Source: Terfezia claveryi
Taxonomy: Eukaryota > Ascomycota > Pezizomycetes > Pezizales > Pezizaceae
Direction: 5' to 3'
Length of the DNA stretch: 64,000 bases
Assembly: GCA_015179025.1 (NCBI GenBank)
Contig: WHUX01000066.1
Location: forward strand, 62,001 to 126,000
How positions within the stretch are numbered: position 1 is the first letter of the stretch; every line of letters starts with the position of its first letter. The position numbers were made by a program, and so were the translations under genes. This document shows, piece by piece, positions 11,049 through 21,789 of the stretch. Under the pieces are notes generated by a model. The model worked only from the letters and a program-made list of their open reading frames with translations. It searched no databases and was not told the origin of the DNA.

Positions 11049-12720
11049 GGCACTGTGATAGAGGGGTGTGTATGACAAGGGGCCTGGATTATTTGGAAGC
11101 TATTCTGGTTATGGATATCGGTATTGGGGCAATTCAGTCAGTCATGGTCGGTCCCAAGGTATTGCTATTTATTTCCTTGCTTTGTATTCCCTATGTTCTT
11201 TTCGCTGTAAATAATTTTCCCTCATTTTCTTTTCGCCTTTGCTCTTTGCCTCACTGAAACTCTTCTCATTTGTTTTGGATGTTTTGATACCTGCATCTCT
11301 TAATAGCTATAGCGAACAGGGAATCGGCGATGGCCAGGAAGATTAGATGTTTTGTTTTATTTTTTGGACTTGGAGTGGATTATTTGCAGGGTAACTCATA
11401 ATTCTTAGTACCTACTTGGAAATACAGAAGAGTTCGCGAGCAGCAGAACCTGAAGTAGACTCATGGCCCAAAATCCACTAGTGTAGGAGGGTTACACACT
11501 GACCAACTTTGTTTTTCAGAATCCAAGTAGGTGGTATTTTTGGGTTGTTTTGTTCGATTTTTCCCAGCTGGTCTCAGCCTCCACTAAGGAGATCTCGGAA
11601 TCATCTATTGTCAAGATTCAAGACACTTACCACGCTAGCGAAATAATACCCATAGCTTTACTCTCTACTGTTTACACGCTAGGTAATCATAAAGAAAAGC
11701 TTTAATGTGGTAGTCTAGTTGCTTTTGGATACAGTGAAAGAGGCTTGTCATGACGAGTTATTGTTCTCTAGCCTGTATTCTCATACAATATCAACGCGAA
11801 TACCTCATCAAAGCCAATGCCATAAATGTCGGAAGTCATGATCCCAATTTCTGCACCTCTGCGTTGTTCAGTTTGACATCCGGGGACAGGTTACCACGTC
11901 CCTTGAAATGTTTGACAATATCGGTTTACACAAAGCTTCTGTCTGAGCTAACTGTAAGCTTATGGTGTAGTACATGTGCTTCAACTACTTGTGATTGGGA
12001 AAAGGCTTATTGATTGGTACAAGGATAACGTGCACTGAAATCCACATATAATCTTAAAAAGCCAGATAATGCTTGGTTAATTAATAGATCTGCCCATGAA
12101 CGAATATGCAAGTTCATATCCCTAAGAAATATGAAACCCATAAGTAATCCAAGCGAGCGGCCAAATTCCCAAAATGTGAATACTTGCAGAATATGCTTGA
12201 GCCGATCGGCACGGTACGGCTTGAAACCCCTGAGAACGGGAATAGAGCAATTTATCTTGTGCTTTGTGAATGTATGGGGCTATTTCAGTGGCAAGGGTGT
12301 AGCTACGGGTACAATGGGTAAATATTAGCGCAGTGGTGGAGAGCATCAGCAGAAATTAGCATCATGACTTGCGACATTAGATATGGTATTCGCTTTGACG
12401 AGGTATTCGCGTTAATACATATGGTACGAAGCTATATTGAGATGGCTAAATAACAGGAACTCGTCATGACAATAGTCTAGTAGCTTGACATCCACATTAC
12501 AGCTTTACTTTTATGTATGAGTTAGTGAAATCCCTAGCGTGTTCTGCTTCCATCATGCTGTCCACATTACCATATTACTGTACCATAAAATTAAAGTGTG
12601 CAGAGTTATAACTATGTACCTAGGTACAGTACATACCGTTCCTCAGATCCCCTTACTGCAAAATTCTGTGAACAAGACACCTTAGGTGTCTTTAACAAGG
12701 GGGTTTGCTGGGGAACAGAT
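11049..12720. other. Tyrosinase 3' region and intergenic DNA
   Basis: No gene or clear repeat was seen. T-rich tracts after 11150 could belong to the tyrosinase 3' UTR. No poly(A) signal can be fixed with confidence. Confidence 0.35.
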
Positions 12721-12729
12721 GTACAGTTA

Positions 12730-13186
12730 GTGGACATAAGTCTTGGTAAATCGCCAAAACACACCAAAAGTGCCCTTCGTAGACACCTGCATAATCACAC
12801 TCACCTTGTGAATTTTCGAGCGGCTTTTTGGATAGAGTTTGAGCTTGATATGAAGTTTCCATATCCAAATTTATAGGCCTATAGAAGTTCTTCAGCTGCC
12901 CTGGTAATTTTTTGAAGTCCTCGCAAACTGAAAAGTTATGAAAACGCGCTATTCCCCATACAGTTTAGCGCTATTTCTACGATTTTGGAATTGGCTTTAG
13001 TTCTGCAGACTGCTGTGCCTGCCCAAGACGTTTAACCAGGCTGTAAAAATCAGAGGAAAGACCGTGTGCTTTTCTCTTAAATCTACAATTTTTTTATGTA
13101 ATGATTTGCCGGGCTCAGTTTTTAACATTTTTCACACGATAGCCACTTTTGGTGTGTTTTGGTGTTTTACCAAGACTTATGTCCAC
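12730..13186. mobile_element. MITE, TA-flanked, copy A
   Basis: A 457-bp element with inverted ends GTGGACATAAGTCTTGG at the left and its complement at the right, flanked on both sides by TA (12728-12729 and 13187-13188). This is the hallmark of a Tc1/mariner-type non-autonomous element. A second, shorter copy lies at 39078-39432 and shares both ends and internal words such as ccccatacagttta. There is no coding capacity. Confidence 0.85.
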
Positions 13187-13265
13187 TAACGTAGGTAATC
13201 AAGTAATAAGGCGAGATAATTACTTTCTGTTGATTATGTTATCTAGCTTTTTGATTTATAAACTG

Positions 13266-13348
13266 TCTCTGGTAGTATAGTGGTAAGTATTCCCGCCTGT
13301 CATTGCGGCTGAGCGCGGGCGACCGGGGTTCAATTCCCCGCCAGAGAG
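13266..13348 (+). tRNA. tRNA-Asp (GTC) with an 11-nt intron
   Basis: The acceptor stem TCTCTGG/CCAGAGA is perfectly paired, the T-arm is canonical (GGTTCAATTCC), and anticodon GTC is at 13299-13301. The anticodon arm contains an extra 11 nt (13303-13313) immediately after position 37, the standard place for a nuclear tRNA intron. Removal leaves a 72-nt tRNA with a perfect CCCGC/GCGGG anticodon stem. The intron could slip by one base. Confidence 0.95.
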
Positions 13349-13529
13349 ATTTTATTTTTCATTTTTCTCCGCCTTGATTGTCATTGTGTTCCACTAAAAT
13401 CAATTTGTAGCCAGTGAATAACCGCTGACCTCGGTGAAATCGACTACTGTCTTTTCCACATATATACTCGCTACTTCCTTGGTAATCTGATCGAGCTTTG
13501 GTAATCTGGTTAGCACCTTCCTCGGTATA

Positions 13530-13730
13530 TAGCATCAATGGCTAGATAGAACGCCTTGCCATCAGTCAATACTGCGAAATAGAATCCCACATGTACCTGC
13601 CCCTTGATGGTGGTGATGTAATGGATCGCAAAGTGGCCAAATGCTTATTCCATGTGTTAGGTTGGGTCGGGAAGCTCTTGGTTAAGGGCTGCGTTTGAGA
13701 GCAAGTCCTGGATATAAGAAAGTATCCGTA
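13530..13730 (-). pseudogene. Short decayed coding fragment, unknown family
   Basis: On the minus strand a run with coding character is visible, including AFGHFAIHYITTIKGQVHVG and FAVLTDGKAFYLAID, followed by stops. I do not recognise the family. It may be a relic of a transposon or host gene. No complete frame survives. Confidence 0.22.
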
Positions 13731-14196
13731 CATTAGGCAGTTTTATCCTCTTCTATTAGGCACCTGACTGTGTCTAAGACTCTTCTTATTCGACGCTAAG
13801 TTCCCCACCTTAGTTATTCTTTCCCGACCCATGAGATCTCCCCAAGTACCCACTAGGCGGATATCACTATACCTTATATAAATGCGTGGGTCCTGTAATT
13901 AATACTCAGGAGAGGGCATACGTCAGGCAACTGGGGACAGAAGATTAGCTCCCCGATTGCTAGTATCTCATGCATTTCAAACCGTTTTATCATGCACAGG
14001 CAATCGATTCCATTATCCGATCCGAAGCAAATATATCTATATTTAGTAATGTAGGGCTAAGGGCTACATTTAAAGCCACAACTCTAAATATATCTGCTGA
14101 ATCCCATCAACTCGTATTGACAAGAGAAGCAGGGTTAAAAGTTGTCCGAGTATGTTCATTGGTCAACTGAATCGCGCATGACTGGTTGGATGGTCT

Positions 14197-14717
14197 CTAC
14201 CCTTTTCTGACTATATGGATATAGCGTCTTGTCTCAGTCCCAATACTGGGCTGAGTACAACTACGGATCTTGATGCCACATTCCGTATGGCGCTTGCAAT
14301 TTCTCCATGCCATGCTTGTACCCTCCAACCACTGCGGACCTTCAGAATATGGGCCTAGAACATTGTTTCTGGTGATCGCAATCGGTCTACATCCATCATC
14401 AAGCAAAAAATATCTGACATTTCCCATAATTGTAGAGAATAATAAGAAATACACCGCTGGTGGGTTATTTGCGGTTCGTATATTACCAAGCTCGCCATAT
14501 GATCGATGTGGTGGTGTGGGGCAAAGTAAATCTCGACGTTAAAAATTTCCCAATTGAAAGGAACTGTGACATACATACTCGCTTGACCATGTGTCAATTT
14601 CTTGAACCATATCGGCCAGTTTGATCGGCGAGCTTCAACGAACTTGTGATGGAGTACCGTAGGGTTCCCATTGGAATTTTGTTCTTGCATTTGTGCTCGC
14701 TTAAGCCAGGGCCACAT
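14197..14717 (-). pseudogene. Possible decayed gene fragment, unknown
   Basis: Two overlapping minus-strand frames exchange coding character near 14440: an upstream part with NWEIFNVEIYFAPHH and a downstream part with YSEGPQWLEGTSMAW and GIKIRSCTQPS. Together they faintly resemble a beta-propeller lectin repeat. The resemblance is weak and no intact gene can be drawn. Confidence 0.22.
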
Positions 14718-15370
14718 TCAGGTTTCACGACTCCAATCAAAGAGAACTTGTGGAAGAAAAACAAAGAAGTGGCTTCTGCAAGTGAAGTGGGGCTGCTTGG
14801 GACCGGCTCCCACAGCCAGGTAGATGTAGTCTGGTTGGCTCCGACCGGGATCTAGGCGTCAGCTCGAGATCCACGTGGCCTGGACGGTCAGATGTTTTTG
14901 TTGTTTGTTTTTAGAGGTGGTGACGGTACTTATTTTCTTATTCAGTCTAGAATAGATATGTATTTACCTATAGCAGATACAGAAATTTCCAATTTGACTA
15001 ACTAGAGAAGGAAAGACGGTGCTGCGTGAATGAATCCAATGCTATCTTGCACACCAGCGAGCTTCTGAATTAATTGATTCAATTATGCTAACCCTAGTCA
15101 TGTGGATCGCCTCTGGGGCATATTGCATCGAGACAACTGATGTGTATCCGAAACCCGAGGGCTACGTACAGTAGCGCATATGGGAATACATCATTGACTT
15201 TATTCCGTACTAGATCTTCTTTGTATGCATAGATGAGAGCACTCAATCTAGATATGCATCCACCCATTAGGTGGGCGAAAACTCCCGGCGAGGCTCTATG
15301 GGAGTTAGTAAACACCCGTTAAAAGTCGTCGGCAGAGCACCCTTAAGTGAAAATATATTAAAGGCATTAG

Positions 15371-15419
15371 TAGTGGTGGTCAATTCTTAAACTGGGTAAT
15401 GGTAACCCAGTTTATGCAA
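15371..15419 (+). repeat. Left terminal inverted repeat of the Harbinger element
   Basis: Positions 15371-15410 match the complement of 18147-18186 exactly. The match continues into tttatgcaa with one mismatch. Confidence 0.95.
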
Positions 15420-15470
15420 CCTCTTGGCACTGCCTTGGCCCCTTGGCCTTCACGCTAATTGGCCAGTGTC

Positions 15471-15556
15471 ATCACACAACTTTAACATAACCCAGAACCC
15501 ATCACCGTACTCTCGAGTGTGGTAACGAGTTCTGGGTTATGTTAAAGTTGTGTGAT
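15471..15556. repeat. Subterminal perfect hairpin inside the Harbinger element
   Basis: A 28-bp perfect inverted repeat (15471-15498 and 15529-15556) around a 30-bp spacer. It could be a transposase or partner-protein binding structure, or the relic of a small nested foldback insertion. Confidence 0.85.
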
Positions 15557-15565
15557 ACAACCACC

Positions 15566-15892
15566 ATCGCCAGCCAAATACCTACCGAACAGCGAAATAC
15601 TCTCTTGCCAGCCAAATACCCACCGAACAGCGAAATACCCTCTTGCCAGCGAAATACCCATCGCCAGCCAAATACCCACTGAACAGCGAAATACCCTCTT
15701 GCCAGCGAAATACCCATTGGCAGCCAAATACCCACCGAACAGCGAAATACCCTCTTGCCAGCGAAATACCCATCGCCAGCCAAATACCCTCTTGCCAGCG
15801 AAATACCCATCGCCAGCCAAATACCCACCGAACAGCGAAATACCCTCTTGCCAGCGAAATACCTACCGAACAGCGAAATACCCATGCCTCCG
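15566..15892 (+). repeat. Compound minisatellite upstream of the Myb-like gene
   Basis: About 325 bp built from alternating short units of the type CAGCGAAATACC, CAGCCAAATACC and CACCGAACAGC with variable linkers. The array is largely free of stops on both strands, giving long spurious frames in several registers. It ends just before ATG 15884 of the Myb-like gene, so it sits in that gene's leader and runs in frame into it. Confidence 0.9.
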
Positions 15893-16662
15893 ACTAGTCA
15901 AAATGGTCCTCGCCAGCGGAACTGGACAAAGGAAGAGATGGAGAGGCTTGTATATTGGATGGAAGAGAATCAGGGAAGCCTTCGTGGAAAGCAGGCCGTA
16001 TGGCATAAGGATGTGAAAGCACAGGTGTTTGCAGAGGATGAAGAGATGACAGTAACCCGGATTCGGGATAAAGCATATAATATGAAGAAGGCTTGGAGTG
16101 AAGCTCGAAAATTAAGAGAGCAGTCAGGATCTGGAATGCGTGCAGAAGATCAAGTTTCTAGCTTCAATGCTCTTTTGGAATCCAAGTGTCCTTTGTTTTG
16201 GAGACTGGATGAGATCTGGGGACCCGACCAAATGTGACACCGATTTTGATTGCAGATTCAACTCAAGATCCGACACAACAAGATCCGACCCCACCGCCAA
16301 AGGCAGATGAGGGGTCTGACGATGAAGACTTTGAATGGGAAGATAATCCGCCTCCGGCAAATACACCTATACCTGCACCTACAGCTTCTAGTTTTACTTC
16401 TGGGTCTAAAATATCTAAAAAGGCTGTTCGGGATAAAGGGGGAGATCTTCAAAAGATTATGGCAGAACGAGGGATTCTTGATTTAGAGAAAGAGGATAGG
16501 CGAATTCAATTAGAGAGAGAATTACATAAGGAGCGAATAGCAGCAGAAGATCGGCAACTTGAACGTCAACTTGAAGCACAAGAGAGAATTGCCAAAATAC
16601 AGGCAGATGCGCAGGCAAAACAAGCTGAGATTCAAGCGGAGGCACAAGCAAAGCAATTCTAA
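15884..16662 (+). pseudogene. Harbinger Myb/SANT-like DNA-binding partner (frameshifted)
   Basis: From ATG 15884 the protein begins MPPTSQNG and enters a Myb/SANT-like trihelix (NWTKEEMERLVYWMEENQGS; conserved W, then RDKAYNMKKAW), ending at TGA 16235-16237 after 117 residues. Coding resumes in the -1 register from about 16231 and runs to 16662: an acidic linker (EGSDDEDFEWED), a Pro/Ser stretch and a long charged coiled coil (QLERQLEAQERIAKIQADAQ). Partner proteins of Harbinger elements have this DNA-binding plus coiled-coil design and bring the transposase to the ends. The two halves together would be about 260 residues. The break is most simply a one-base indel; a programmed -1 shift or a hidden intron (there is a ttgcag at 16250) is less likely. 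The start was chosen at 15884 because upstream in-frame ATGs lie within the minisatellite. Confidence 0.75.
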
Positions 16663-16690
16663 GCTTTCATGCAAATGATGGCTATAGTAG

Positions 16691-17980
16691 CTAAACCTCC
16701 TTAGAACCTAGAATCTCACTAACTCTATTCACTAATTCTTCCCGCCAGATCCTTCCCGCTCTCATGTCTGCTCTTATCGTTTCATTGGAATTTGCTTGTT
16801 CGTTGGCAACTTGGGATTGCTCATCCTGTGTACCTAGTCTTAACATGCTTTCTATCCACTCGTGCTCATTCTGGATGCTATGCAAAAAATTGTGAAGGAC
16901 TAAACATGCAGAAATCCACAGGATAACTCATTGGTGTCCTCTATATTGATCTATGCTGATTTTGACAGGTAGGCATCGAAGTGAAGGGAATCTGCCTTTA
17001 AGGATACCAAATGCATGCTCAATTTTAACTCGAGGTATAGAAAGTTGGTAATTGAAGGCGGCTTTTGGTCATTCTCGAGCATAAGGATCCTTGAATGGCA
17101 CTATCACATGCTTTTCAAGGGCGTAGGCCTTATCTGCGAGAAGATATTCATGATTGTTGAAGTAGGATGTGCGGTTTTTGTAGAGGCTTGAATTCTTAAA
17201 TGCTGTGGAATCATGTGTTACTGCTATATGCCCCATACTGATATATATGAAGCGTCGATTCCAATCACAAATTGCTTGGAGATTGATACCGTATTCCTTC
17301 TTTCTAGAGAAATAAGCTTCTGGATCTACTTGAGGCTTATCACGTAAAATAATAATTGACCTATCCAGAAACCCAACACAATTCTTAAAGATCTCTTGAC
17401 ATCCTCCTATATTCCGCTCTTCAGCAGATTTTATACGCTCTTCCAATGAAGGCCACTTAACATATGTTGGTAAGAGCTTGCTAAGAACCCAAAGCGAACG
17501 CCATAGGTATGTACCTATAGCTCCCTTTGAAATGTTCAAAGCAATTCTCGACCGCTCCAACCCTCCTCCCCCAGTACTTCCAAGAACATATAATGCTACT
17601 GCTAGCTGTTGATAAATCGGACGAGGTTTTTTCCTTCCTATAGGTTCTGTTGGCCATATTGGAGTTATGGTCTCCACAAGAGTCCAAAAGGAACTTCGAT
17701 GCATTCTGAATAGATTTAAGAATGCTGGCTCAGGATAATTCCTAACCAAGTTTTCCAAAATGGATATTCCACCAACACTTCCATGATGTATGTGCCTCCC
17801 AGCACTAATTCTTCGACTGGCAATATAGCGACACGCCGATATGCCCTTATAGACTATCCACAGCTCCTCAAGTAGCTCGATAAGATCCTTTCCGCCATCA
17901 TCCTTAATCAATCGTATAAGCTGTTCCATCATCTTAAGAATTTTGGCTAGTAATAGACTCCGTTGAGTAGAGCGCGGCAT
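16691..17980 (-). pseudogene. PIF/Harbinger DDE transposase with two in-frame stops
   Basis: One minus-strand frame covers 430 codons from ATG 17980 to 16691, interrupted by TGA at 17069-17071 and TGA at 16928-16930. Helical N-terminal DNA-binding region first, then the nuclease domain: GFLDRSIIILRDKPQ (first Asp), a CDWNRRF block, HDSTAFKNSS, LADKAYALEKH (Asp), PFKDPYARE, then beyond the first stop AAFNYQLS and KIEHAFGILKGRFPSL (catalytic Glu), then after CLPVKIS the second stop and WISACLVLHNFLH. All acidic catalytic residues are still present, so the gene was inactivated recently by two point changes. No frameshift is needed across the whole length. It is convergent with the Myb-like gene. 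Confidence 0.9.
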
Positions 17981-18137
17981 TTTATAAGTGGTATTAGTCT
18001 GGCGAGGTGGTATGTAGTTGTAATATGAAGCTGACTAAAGACATGTTACCCAGAATTCTACCACAACTTTATTTCGGAGGGTCAATTGAAAATTTGCGGT
18101 TGTGCTCTATTGGGGCTAGTTTTGTTATTTCTTGGCA

Positions 18138-18186
18138 TTGCATAACCTGGGTTACCATTACCCAGTTTAAGAATTGACCACCACTA
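18138..18186 (-). repeat. Right terminal inverted repeat of the Harbinger element
   Basis: Mirror of 15371-15419. The outermost six bases read CCACTA. Confidence 0.95.
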
Positions 18187-18299
18187 GTATGTTGGTTCTA
18201 TACTGCTACATAGCGATGCATCTCCAGATCCCTGTTGACATAATGCACGAACCCTGTATGTGGCGAGATTTAGTAACGTTGCTGAGTTACCAGGTAATT

Positions 18300-18812
18300 G
18301 ACAGGGTGGTAAAATCCCTCTATTCTATGACTATCTTTCACAACAAACTTCTCAACAGGGTTAGGTAGAGTCTCACCTTGGCAGCAAAATATAAGTATAC
18401 AGTATTAATGTTAACTCTATATGCAACAAAATATGCTATATGCAACGAGATATGTAGCTGGTAGAGCAACATGCACACCTGGCATATCGCCCAAGTGTTT
18501 TAACGGGAATCCGCACATTTCGCATCCGCTAATGCCTAGTTCTTCTTCTCATATTTGATTGGAGCTCGATATATAGGTATCTTGTAATCACTCTCGTTCA
18601 GCATAACTCCCCACATAAGCGTGTTATCCGCCATGGTAGGTGTGTTGCAGTTGATGATTACTAAGGAGAGATAGGACGAGAGATATTCTAGGACGAGAGA
18701 TATTCTAGGACTGCAAAACCTCTTTTTCTACACTTTTGTGCTCCAGGGGTCCAAGTAAGCTAGCTGGGTTAAAAGATAGCTAGCGTGCAGGGTGCAAAAC
18801 CTCTCTAATGAG
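18300..18812 (+). repeat. Dispersed repeat with tRNA-like A box, copy 1 (SINE candidate)
   Basis: The sequence is the inverse of 25952-26405: shared stretches include the outer ends (caaacttct near 18345; gcaaaacctctc near 18800), the ccgccatggtaggt word and the tRNA-like piece. TAGCTGGTAGAGC at 18455-18467 matches a Pol III A box. The B box has been lost from this copy by a deletion just after it. Confidence 0.7.
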
Positions 18813-18864
18813 GTATTATGGAGACAACGGGCTCTTTCAAACATGTAGGCCAGATCCTAGTTAT

Positions 18865-19620
18865 TTAACGAATCTCGAAAAATGCATGGTCATGTGGCGG
18901 GAGTTGGCATGTTCGCAATTCCGGAGCCTTACATTCATCTCTCCTGTGTATTCCACCATCCCAAAAACACCCTCGAAATCTTTGTCCTCCACCTTGATTT
19001 CTTGCATTGGATTGATAATCTCTTCGCCCATACTGGTTGGGATTGTATAGTTGTTGTTGTTGAGGCTTAGGAGTCATTGTAGCCATCTTCTTGAGTTCCG
19101 CCAACTCAAGATCTCGCTTGATTGCTTCCTCCTTAGTATTTCGCTGAGCTTTTCTAAGTGCTGCAACTTTAAATCTCTCAGCTGGTTGACGATTTTATCC
19201 ATAGGGTCCGCCTTCCCCTGCTTCTTCGAGTTCTCCTTCTTCATCTCCTTATGTCTGTTGTCATTCTTTAGTATCTTGACCTGAGGTGCCACTCCGGTGC
19301 CCTGACTGAAAGTCGCAAGACGCTAAATCCTAATTCAGGGCAAGCTGCAACCTAAGTGGAGAAAATTTCCTTTCCCTCGCACCGATGCCGAAGTTAAAAA
19401 GTATTCAAATAGAAGCCAGTAGACGACCTTGCTAAGGAATTGATCTCGAAGTAGAGGCGAAATCGTAGTCAAGCCTTGCCATATTGGGCCACAAGGTCGG
19501 AACGAATGTGTCATGAGATTGAACGACTGACAGGAAACGTCCTTCTTTAGGCGTTTGCACCTTCTTATGCAAGCCATGCACTCAAGCGGAAGTAGGAGCT
19601 TGAAATTCGCACAACTATTG
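18865..19620 (-). pseudogene. Ty3-like retrotransposon Gag relic with zinc-knuckle-like motif
   Basis: Reading the minus strand from 19620 there are several frameshifts, then PQVKILKN near 19290, a charged helix (KRDLELAELKKMA), a Q-rich stretch, YNPNQYGRRDYQ and the knuckle CFWDGGIHRRDEC near 18925-18965. The same order and motifs recur at 44180-44560, so both are copies of one family. The knuckle has Asp at the second Cys position and is one residue shorter than the normal C-x2-C-x4-H-x4-C. Confidence 0.6.
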
Positions 19621-20428
19621 AGGTTCTAACAAGTACCCTGAAATGAAAGGCAATAAAAGCCCTACCTACTTCAACTGGGATAAAAATGCCGATTGCATCT
19701 TCTGATTTCGGGGATATGGAGGGAGAAGCTACACATATCTATTCAATATCATAATTAATAATTCACAAAGACTTCACATAGGGAAGACGCCTCTCTCCCT
19801 TAACCCTGAGAATATATATACTCCTAGCGCTTGATAGACTCGACGAAAACATGGCTTCAAAGGTGAAACTATTTCAATAATGGAACTCATATAATGGAAA
19901 TGCAGCACTTTAGTAACTTTACTTTCCCACTAGACCCCATCGGTCGGTTTGCAAAGGAGCCGAAGAAGAACGAGAGGACGAACTTTTCTTGTAGATGAGA
20001 TTCGGAACAAATTCATAATAGCAACCTGTACGAACACGAGGGTAAATTTGTTAGAGACCGATTGTTCGCTACTGATATACTTCCAATAACCTTGTGGCTT
20101 TGAATTTTGTTGTAGCACTTAGGGTTTATACATAGAGGCATAGAGTCCTTCTTTCAGAGGAGAGCAACATGCAACTCAAAGGTAGAACTGTGACTGCCAG
20201 TACTGGTTTTATGTGCGTGTATTCATGTTGTAACAGTAGGGTGTGTCAGGGAACTACAGATGATACAGGGTCATGCTGGAATGATACATGATAAAGGAAT
20301 TCAAGCAGGAGGATTGCTTTTTTAAATTTTTTTTTTTAAAAATACTTAGTACTCCTGTGCAGCCTCGTTAGTGAGAAGCACACAGTCTGTTCAGTAGAAA
20401 ACTTTTTATCGGTAAGGACACGTGACAA

Positions 20429-20498
20429 GTTCTGTGGTCTAGTGGTATGATTTTCGTCTCACACACGAAAGGTCTCGGGTTCGAACCCCGGCGGAACT
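20429..20498 (+). tRNA. tRNA-Val (CAC)
   Basis: The cloverleaf is intact: acceptor GTTCTGT pairs with GCGGAAC (with G-T pairs), A box TGGTCTAGTGG, anticodon stem TTCGT/ACGAA with loop CTCACAC, so anticodon CAC for GTG codons, and T-arm GGGTTCGAACCCC. No intron. The discriminator assignment (20498) is uncertain by one base. Confidence 0.85.
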
Positions 20499-21266
20499 AA
20501 CTTTTTGACCCTCTTCAACATTCTAGAGTGAGGCTTGATATATTTTTTGGTGTAAAGTATTCGGAACGATCAGCTTCCATTACCCTGAACACTCTGTTAC
20601 TAGTCATTGTAAGTACATCACTGCTCTGCTATGGCTGGGAGCAACCCTTAAGCTTTGAAGACTAAGGCCTTAAACATCGTGCTGAAATACCTCTTACGTA
20701 TTTTTGCCGTCTACCTAGATGTTGGTATTTAGACTGGAGAGATGTACATGTTCCTGACGGTAGCGTAGGGCTAGTAACTGACTCGTTTCATCAAGAACTA
20801 GTGTGATTTTGGTCTATGAGGCTGTGTTTACATGCGATGACACGATTGTAAATATGCAACTGAGATTGACTGCGTTTCTTGCAGGCTTGATTTCCCCTTT
20901 TATACATATATATATGTGGTAGAACATACACTGGGAATCGATGGGTGATGAAACCACCACTGTTGAAATTTTTGTGTACTACTAATTTAACCGCTGTTTC
21001 CCTACATTGATATCTCTCTCGTTATTGCCATTCCCAAAAAAATCGCGACAACCAATTCCGTGAACGGCAATCGTACGGCAGCTTTTCCAGAGACTCGCAA
21101 ATACTTACTACCACCCGGGAAAATGGTTAGATTACTAGAAGCTGATCGGCAGTAGACCATTAAGACCTGGGTTACACTTACCAGTCTGATAATTCCAACA
21201 TGCTTCTAGAAGCAAAAAACAATTGAGGGCATTGACGAATATTAACGAATGTTCCAAAAGTAGGTA

Positions 21267-21789
21267 CCATATTAATTCACGAGTAAGAATGCTGCCTTAT
21301 TTAAAAAAAAATTTCGGAACAATCGACAGCGGTATAATTGGTATCTATTTCACAATCTCCTCCCCAAGCGTAATCGTAGCACATTGAACAGCCTCCTCCT
21401 CAGTAATATAATCTCCCTGCTCATTATCACTTCCATCCACCTCCTTCTCATCATCCTAAACCTCAAGGTCGAAATCTTCATCTTCTGTGTTGCCAGATTT
21501 CTGTAGTTGCAAAACAGAGGTTGCTCGAGGTTTTTTCTTGTTGTTTGCGCATTGGGTCCAGCACGAGATGCCAGCGGAATTGACATTGGAATAGGTGATG
21601 ATGATGAGTGAAAGAAACGGCTGCCCCAGTCAACGTCGACAGACATTACTATACTACTGTCCTATAAGAGAAATTTGCTGTCTAATACACGATTCGGATA
21701 TCCCGGCCAAAATTAGGCTGTTTTACCCCTGTCTTATACACTGGTACTGTCCTGCCGAGTAGTACTGTCTTACTTGCGAATTAATACGG
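21267..21789. mobile_element. TA-flanked DNA transposon derivative, copy 1
   Basis: A 523-bp element with ends CC[A/G]TATTAATTC[A/G]C[G/A]AGTAAGA and the complement, flanked by TA on both sides (21265-21266, 21790-21791), so Tc1/mariner or Fot1-like. It keeps a piece of minus-strand coding sequence in two frames: an N part starting MSVDVDWGSRFF at 21646 and an acidic end (VDGSDNEQGDYITEEEA, ending EEIVK near 21352). A one-base shift separates them. A second copy lies at 62051-62586. Confidence 0.8.

Larger units (their letters stand above)
15371..18186. mobile_element. PIF/Harbinger DNA transposon, two-gene, near-complete but broken
   Basis: A 2,816-bp element bounded by a 40-bp perfect terminal inverted repeat (15371-15410 and 18147-18186) that extends to about 49 bp with one mismatch. 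It carries the two genes typical of this superfamily: a Myb/SANT-like DNA-binding protein on the plus strand and a DDE transposase on the minus strand, arranged convergently. The target duplication is ambiguous because the end is TAGTGG: it is either TA around GTGG...CCAC, or AGT around AGTGG...CCACT. Both genes are damaged, so the copy is presumably immobile on its own. Confidence 0.9.

Noticed and set aside
15502..15885. Long minus-strand frames with repeated GYFAGKRVFRCSV-type peptides.
   Set aside because: They are by-products of the minisatellite 15566-15892, which leaves most frames open.
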